10,573 nt of DNA from an uncultured Acidimicrobiaceae bacterium (lineage in GTDB: Bacteria > Actinomycetota > Acidimicrobiia > Acidimicrobiales > Ilumatobacteraceae). Under the pieces are notes generated by a model, which was given only the letters and a program-made list of their open reading frames with translations, was not told the DNA's origin and did not search any database. The stretch is from positions 1-10,573 of the forward strand of contig CAIXHI010000096.1 of the NCBI GenBank assembly GCA_903919215.1. Reading direction: 5' to 3'. Both the position numbers and the translations under genes were made by a program. Of the stretch, positions 6,822-10,573 are shown one piece after another. How positions within the stretch are numbered: the first letter of the stretch is position 1; every line of letters starts with the position of its first letter.

Positions 6822-6941
6822 GGTGCGAGTGCCACAGCGCCAGTGCGAGTGCCACGTGCGCACCCGAGTGGCAGCCGCACCCCCGTCGCGCGTGTGCCAC
6901 TCGGGTGCGGCTGCCACTCGGGCCGGAGCGCTGGCACTCGC
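6821..6941. repeat. Symmetrical GAGTGSCA repeat / hairpin element between aroB and GNAT gene
   Basis: Six copies of the octamer GAGTGSCA fill this gap. Three are on the plus strand (6827, 6847, 6866) and three on the minus strand (ending at 6902, 6919, 6939). They pair as mirror images about position 6883-6884. Two of the plus copies belong to a 20-bp tandem repeat (6821-6840, 6841-6860). A 17-bp direct repeat with GCCACTCGGG at its head occurs at 6896 and 6913. Perfect inverted repeats include a 20-bp pair (6863-6882 with 6903-6922), a 15-bp pair (6859-6873 with 6895-6909) and an outer 10-bp pair (6825-6834 with 6932-6941). No T-tract follows the stems on the minus strand, so it is not a standard intrinsic terminator. 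It may be a REP-like or MITE-like element, or an RNA-processing/attenuation structure. Confidence 0.85.
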
Positions 6942-6952
6942 CCATGCATAGG

Positions 6953-7975
6953 TCAGCCCATGTCGGCGAGGGCGGCCAGAGCAGCCTCGGGCGAGACACC
7001 CTTGACCACTTCCACACCGCGATCGCTGTCGAGCACGAACGTCAGACCACCGTCGAGCACCTTCTTGTCGAGGCCCATCAGCCGCACGAGCTGCTGCGGG
7101 TGCAAGCCAGGGGGCAGCGAACCGTCGAGTTCGTAGGCGCCTTCGACAACGTCGTAGTGCTGCTGTACCCGAGCATCGCCGATCCGCCCGAGGCGGCGGG
7201 CCAAGTGGGCCGCGTAGATCAGACCGACACCGACCGCCTCGCCGTGCGCGATCTCGTACTCGGTCTCGATCTCCAGCGCATGCGCCAGCGTGTGCCCGTA
7301 GTTGAGCAGCGCCCGGCGACCACCCTCGCGCTCGTCTCCAGCCACCACCTCGGCCTTGATCTGCACACACCGGGCAATTCGTTCGGGCTCCGCCATCGCC
7401 AACAGGTCGTCGCCCGTGAGGAAGTGGTACTTGGCCATCTCGCCGCGGCCGCAGCGGAGCTCACGCGATGACAGCGTGGACAGCGCGTCGAGATCGCAGA
7501 TGACACCGCTGGGCTGCCAGTACGCACCGACCAGGTTCTTGCCACCGACACCGTCGACGGCCTCCAGGTTCACACCGGTCTTGCCACCGATGGCCGCATC
7601 GACCATGCCGAGCAACGTGGTGCTGACGTGCACCACCGGGATGCCCCGATGCCACACAGACGCAGCGAAACCGGCGACATCGGTGACCATTCCCCCACCG
7701 ACGCCGATGACGACATCGTTGCGGGTGAGGCCCATTCCGGCGAACCCGCGGCACAGGGTTTCGATCGTCGCCAACGACTTGTGGTGCTCGCCATCGCCGA
7801 TGACGAACGTTTCGGATGGGATCCCCAACTCGACCCGCACCGGAATACCGGCCTGGGTGACGATGGCGGCCCTTTTGGCCGTGGTGGGCAGCAACGCTGC
7901 CAGCTCTCGGCGCGCCCCATGGCCGACGAAGACGTCGTAGCTGCGGTCGCCGAGCGGCACATGCACGGTGATCAT
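6953..7975 (-). CDS. aroB: 3-Dehydroquinate synthase
   Basis: AroB converts DAHP to 3-dehydroquinate using NAD and a divalent metal, step two of the shikimate pathway. The 340-residue product has the NAD-binding GVGGGMVTDVAGF (91-103), HVSTTLLGMVDAAIGGKTGVN (116-136), KNLVGAYWQP (146-155), and the metal ligands Glu179 (GRGEMAKY), His228 (NYGHTLAHALE) and His244 (HGEAVGVG). It is slightly shorter than the roughly 360 residues of many homologues but all catalytic blocks are present. The ATG at 7975 forms an ATGA overlap with the aroK stop, so the two are probably translated in a coupled way. Downstream, 146 bp holding the repeat element separate it from the GNAT gene. Confidence 0.97.
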   Translation of the reverse strand: MITVHVPLGDRSYDVFVGHGARRELAALLPTTAKRAAIVTQAGIPVRVELGIPSETFVIGDGEHHKSLATIETLCRGFAGMGLTRNDVVIGVGGGMVTDVAGFAASVWHRGIPVVHVSTTLLGMVDAAIGGKTGVNLEAVDGVGGKNLVGAYWQPSGVICDLDALSTLSSRELRCGRGEMAKYHFLTGDDLLAMAEPERIARCVQIKAEVVAGDEREGGRRALLNYGHTLAHALEIETEYEIAHGEAVGVGLIYAAHLARRLGRIGDARVQQHYDVVEGAYELDGSLPPGLHPQQLVRLMGLDKKVLDGGLTFVLDSDRGVEVVKGVSPEAALAALADMG

Positions 7976-8481
7976 CGCAGCACCGCCTCCACGACCTCAC
8001 TGACGGACCGGTTGTCGACGAGCACGATCGCGTCGGCGACCTCGCGGTACAGCGGTTCACGAGCCTTGAACATGAGCTGCAACGTACCGGCTGGATCGGC
8101 GTCGAGCAGTGGACGGTGTCCACCGAGCTTCACGCGTTCGATCAGCGTGGCCGGATCGGCGCACAGCCACACGACGCGGGCGCCAGCGGCCCGCATCGCG
8201 GCGCGGTTCGCCTCGGCCACCACGATCCCACCACCGGTGGCGATCACCAACGGTGTCGGATACGCCAGCGCATCCGCCAGTGCTTCGCTCTCCAGTCGCC
8301 GGAACTCGGGCTCGCCGTCTGCAGCGAAGATATCGCGCACACTGCGCCCCGTGCGCCCCTCGATCACCTGATCGCTGTCCCACACGGAACGTCCCAACCG
8401 CACTCCCAGCACACGCGCCACGGTCGATTTGCCGACGCCCGTCATCCCCACCAGGACGATGTGCTGGTCGGGCTTGATCAC
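7972..8481 (-). CDS. aroK: Shikimate kinase
   Basis: AroK phosphorylates the 3-hydroxyl of shikimate with ATP. The 169-residue product has a Walker A loop GMTGVGKST (12-20), the DSD motif with Asp35 and Asp37 (Mg and shikimate binding), Arg61 in EFRRLE, the TGGG loop (82-85), the lid HRPLL with Arg123, and Arg141 in KAREPLY. All shikimate-binding arginines expected for the family are present. It starts with GTG 8481 in a GTGA overlap with the aroC stop and ends in an ATGA overlap with aroB. Three consecutive genes, aroC, aroK and aroB, are thus joined by 4-nt overlaps. Confidence 0.96.
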   Translation of the reverse strand: MIKPDQHIVLVGMTGVGKSTVARVLGVRLGRSVWDSDQVIEGRTGRSVRDIFAADGEPEFRRLESEALADALAYPTPLVIATGGGIVVAEANRAAMRAAGARVVWLCADPATLIERVKLGGHRPLLDADPAGTLQLMFKAREPLYREVADAIVLVDNRSVSEVVEAVLR

Positions 8482-9653
8482 GGCAGCGTGGCGCGGAATG
8501 ATTCCGCGTTACGCACGAACTCGGAGATGCTGTCGCCGCCGAACTTGCGTTGTGCCTCGGTGGCCAACACGAGCGCCACCATCGTCTCGGCGACCACGCC
8601 GGCGGCGGGAACCGCAGTGACATCGGTGCGCTCTTTGAAGCTCACCGTGGACTCCTTGGTGACCACATCGACCGTGGGCAGCGTGGGCCGGTTCAGGGTG
8701 GCCAACGGCTTCATCGCCGCGCGGACCACCAGCAGTTCACCCGTGGTGATCCCGCCTTCGGTGCCGCCGGCCAGCGCACTCGTGCGCCGGTAGTCGCCCC
8801 TGCCGTCGTTGAGGGTGGCATCCCACACGATCGCATCGTGCGCAACGCTGCCGCGACGTCCGGCTACTTCGAACCCCTCGCCGATCTCGACACCTTTGAT
8901 CGCCTGGATGCTCATCACGGCCTGAGCGAGCGCAGCATCGATCTTGCGATCCCAGTGCACGTGGCTACCCAGACCCACGGGCACGCCGTAGCCGAGCACC
9001 TCCACCACGCCACCGAGCGAATCTCCGTCTTTCCCGGCAGCGCGCACTTCCTCGATCATCGCCGCCGAGGCGGCAGCATCGAAACAGCGCACCTCGTCGG
9101 CATCGACCGCCGCGAGATCAGCGGGGGTCGGGCGTGCGCCATCGATGACCTTGGCCGCACCCATCTGGACAACGTGCGAGATCACCGACACACCGAGGTG
9201 GGACAGCAACTTCTTCGCGACCGCTCCGGCAGCGACACGCGCCGCTGTCTCGCGGGCACTCGCCCGCTCGAGCACATCGCGGGCGTCGGTGAACCCGTAC
9301 TTCTGCATCCCCACGAGATCCGCGTGACCAGGACGAACCGATGTGAGCGGATCCTTGGTGACACCCGGTGCAGGCGACATCTCTTCGTGCCACTTGTCGC
9401 TGCGGAACCACTCGCTGTTCTTGATCTCGATCGCCAGCGGCGAGCCGAGCGTGCGGCCATGTCTGACGCCGCCGACGAGGGTGATCTCGTCCTGCTCGAA
9501 CTTCTGGCGCGGGCCGCGGCCGTAGCCCAAGCGACGCCGAGCCATCTCGGCCTGGATCTCCTCGACGGTGATCTCGAGCCCAGCGGGAAGGCCCTCCATG
9601 ATGACCACGAGCGCTTGGCCGTGGGATTCGCCGGCGGTGAGATAACGAAGCAT
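8478..9653 (-). CDS. aroC: Chorismate synthase
   Basis: AroC converts EPSP to chorismate, the last shared step of aromatic synthesis, using reduced FMN as catalyst. The 391-residue length is typical for Actinobacteria. Signatures are AGESHG with His11 (7-12), the basic RRRLGYGRG segment (39-47), TSVRPGHADLVGMQKYG with His110 (104-120), RASARETAARVAAGAVAKK (130-148), GGTEGGITTGE, and DVTAVPAAGVVAETMVALVL near the C-terminus. The ATG at 9653 begins the canonical MLRYLTAGESHG; it is 10 nt after the aroE stop with only a weak GCGGG ahead of it. The frame stays open into aroE up to 10172, which I reject as coding. The stop overlaps aroK by GTGA. Confidence 0.97.
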   Translation of the reverse strand: MLRYLTAGESHGQALVVIMEGLPAGLEITVEEIQAEMARRRLGYGRGPRQKFEQDEITLVGGVRHGRTLGSPLAIEIKNSEWFRSDKWHEEMSPAPGVTKDPLTSVRPGHADLVGMQKYGFTDARDVLERASARETAARVAAGAVAKKLLSHLGVSVISHVVQMGAAKVIDGARPTPADLAAVDADEVRCFDAAASAAMIEEVRAAGKDGDSLGGVVEVLGYGVPVGLGSHVHWDRKIDAALAQAVMSIQAIKGVEIGEGFEVAGRRGSVAHDAIVWDATLNDGRGDYRRTSALAGGTEGGITTGELLVVRAAMKPLATLNRPTLPTVDVVTKESTVSFKERTDVTAVPAAGVVAETMVALVLATEAQRKFGGDSISEFVRNAESFRATLP

Positions 9654-9663
9654 CCCGCGCAGG

Positions 9664-10509
9664 CTACTGCCGACGTGCGGCGAGTTCCCGCTCTGCTGCG
9701 GCCTCCATCGCCGCAACATCCGGCAGCGCGCCGTGCCAGATCTGCTGCTGCAGCGCCGCCTGATGCACCAACATGCCCAGACCATCCACTGTGGTGGCTC
9801 CCGCAGCCGCGGCAGCGCGCAGGAGTGCGGTCTGCCGGGGGTGGTAGACGACGTCGGCCACGACCTGCTGCGACCGGAGTAGCGACACATCGCAGGGAAG
9901 GTCGTTGCTCCCCATACCGACGGATGTCGCGTTGACGACGAGATCAGCGGTACCGACGTCGGCGGCGACGCCGTGCACGCCCACATCACCGGCGAGCCGA
10001 ACGGTGTCCTGTGCCGTCGACAAGGTTCGGTTGAGCACTGCGATGCGAGCGGCACCTGCGCGTGCCAGCGCATCGGCGATGGAACGAGCAGCGGCACCGG
10101 CACCGAGCAGACACACGGTGCGGTCGGCCACGGCGACACCGCGCGCTGCGAGCGACGCGACGAAACCGGCACCGTCGGTGCTGTAGCCCCTCAGCGAGCC
10201 GTCGGCCTGCGGGGCCACCGTGTTGACGCTGCGCAGCGCCGCTGCAGCCGGGTCGAGCGAATCCACGGCTGCTGCAACTGCCTCCTTGTGCGGCATCGTG
10301 ACCGACAGACCGCCCAGCCCGAGGACGCGCATCGCAGCCAATGCGCCGCTTGCTGAACCGGGTGCCACCTCGAACGCGGTGTACACCCAGTCGATACCAA
10401 GTTGCGCGAACGCAGCGTTGTGCAGCGCTGGCGACAGGCTGTGGCGCACAGGGCTGCCGATGACGGCAGCGACGCGAGTCGCTCCGGTGATCAATGGTCG
10501 GTCGGACAC
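9664..10509 (-). CDS. aroE: Shikimate dehydrogenase
   Basis: AroE reduces 3-dehydroshikimate to shikimate with NADPH. The 281-residue product has the shikimate-binding SPVRHSLSPALHNAAF (19-34), catalytic Lys75 in MPHKEAV, Asn96 in VNT, Asp112 in YSTDGAGF, the Rossmann loop GAGAAAR (136-142), the NRT motif (160-162) expected for NADP preference, NATSVGM (193-199), DVVYHPRQTALL (219-230), and GLGMLVHQAALQQ (243-255). The GTG at 10509 follows GTGAGG with 5 nt spacing; that SD contains the stop codon of the upstream mltG frame, suggesting coupling. The frame is open to the window edge but the extra 21 residues are unlike AroE. It is the first of the aro genes in this transcript. Confidence 0.95.
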   Translation of the reverse strand: MSDRPLITGATRVAAVIGSPVRHSLSPALHNAAFAQLGIDWVYTAFEVAPGSASGALAAMRVLGLGGLSVTMPHKEAVAAAVDSLDPAAAALRSVNTVAPQADGSLRGYSTDGAGFVASLAARGVAVADRTVCLLGAGAAARSIADALARAGAARIAVLNRTLSTAQDTVRLAGDVGVHGVAADVGTADLVVNATSVGMGSNDLPCDVSLLRSQQVVADVVYHPRQTALLRAAAAAGATTVDGLGMLVHQAALQQQIWHGALPDVAAMEAAAERELAARRQ

Positions 10510-10516
10510 AGGTACC

Positions 10517-10573
10517 TCACCCCAACAGGCCCTTGTCGCGGGCGGCTTGCACGTTGGCATCGTGCTGCTCAAC
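10517..10573 (-). CDS. mltG: C-terminal end of probable endolytic transglycosylase MltG (cut by window edge)
   Basis: An open frame enters from the right edge and ends at TGA 10519-10517 after 18 codons, reading VEQHDANVQAARDKGLLG. This resembles the tail of actinobacterial MltG proteins, which often end in a short helix of the EHxxNVxxAR type, and mltG frequently precedes aroE in this phylum. The stop lies 7 nt before the aroE GTG, within its Shine-Dalgarno region. With only 18 residues the assignment rests mainly on context; another upstream gene is possible. Confidence 0.5.
   Translation of the reverse strand, partial: VEQHDANVQAARDKGLLG

Noticed and set aside
6821..6941. CRISPR array
   Set aside because: Units are only about 8-13 bp conserved, occur in both orientations and lack uniform unique spacers.
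6807..7370. Upstream extension of the GNAT frame across the repeat element into aroB
   Set aside because: It overlaps the conserved aroB sequence and the repeat; the GNAT domain begins right after the ATG at 6806 with an SD in front.
8550..9935. 461-codon plus-strand frame over aroC and part of aroE
   Set aside because: Antisense shadow of chorismate synthase; composition is dominated by Arg, His and Ala with no family motif.
9654..10172. Upstream extension of the aroC frame
   Set aside because: The extension overlaps aroE in another frame, and AroC proteins begin at MLRYLTAGESHG, encoded from 9653.

Overview
The window is a high-GC actinobacterial chromosome segment. Every supported gene lies on the minus strand, so transcription runs from the right edge to the left edge. 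Gene content and order (mltG tail, aroE, aroC, aroK, aroB, aroQ, Xaa-Pro peptidase, efp, nusB, then carA-carB) is the conserved shikimate / efp / nusB / carAB neighbourhood of Actinobacteria. The DUF2079 membrane protein and the heavy use of GTG starts would fit the Acidimicrobiia (Ilumatobacter-like bacteria). The class assignment is inference from gene order and style, not from a search.

Layout in transcription order. At the right edge are the last 18 codons of a probable mltG, followed by aroE (7-nt gap), aroC (10-nt gap), aroK (GTGA overlap) and aroB (ATGA overlap). This block supplies four of the seven chorismate-pathway enzymes. A 146-bp gap then holds a compact array of six GAGTGSCA octamers arranged symmetrically, three in each orientation. 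Next come a RimJ/RimL-type GNAT acetyltransferase, aroQ (type II dehydroquinase, 4-nt gap), an M24 Xaa-Pro peptidase (GTGA overlap with aroQ), efp (28-nt overlap with the peptidase), nusB (5-nt gap) and a DUF2079 multipass membrane protein (29-nt gap). The spacing suggests one or two long polycistronic transcripts.

A 255-bp intergenic region separates DUF2079 from carA. It contains two tandem palindromes of the form TGCAT-N4-ATGCA, centred 20 bp apart, which match the architecture of ArgR operators (ARG boxes). Overlapping them is a 35-codon open frame with a very strong Shine-Dalgarno sequence whose stop codon lies inside the start of carA. carA and carB follow with a TGATG junction; carB runs off the left edge. 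The pyrR/pyrB/pyrC genes that often sit between nusB and carA in Actinobacteria are absent here. Together with the ARG boxes, this suggests that carbamoyl-phosphate synthesis is controlled at least partly by arginine.

Most of the window is ordinary core metabolism. The points worth a second look are the carAB leader region (tandem ARG boxes, leader ORF, possible dual promoters), the symmetrical repeat element between aroB and the GNAT gene, and the non-canonical genes (GNAT, DUF2079) inserted in the core operon. I see no mobile element, CRISPR array, tRNA or rRNA. No clearly new multi-gene system is visible.
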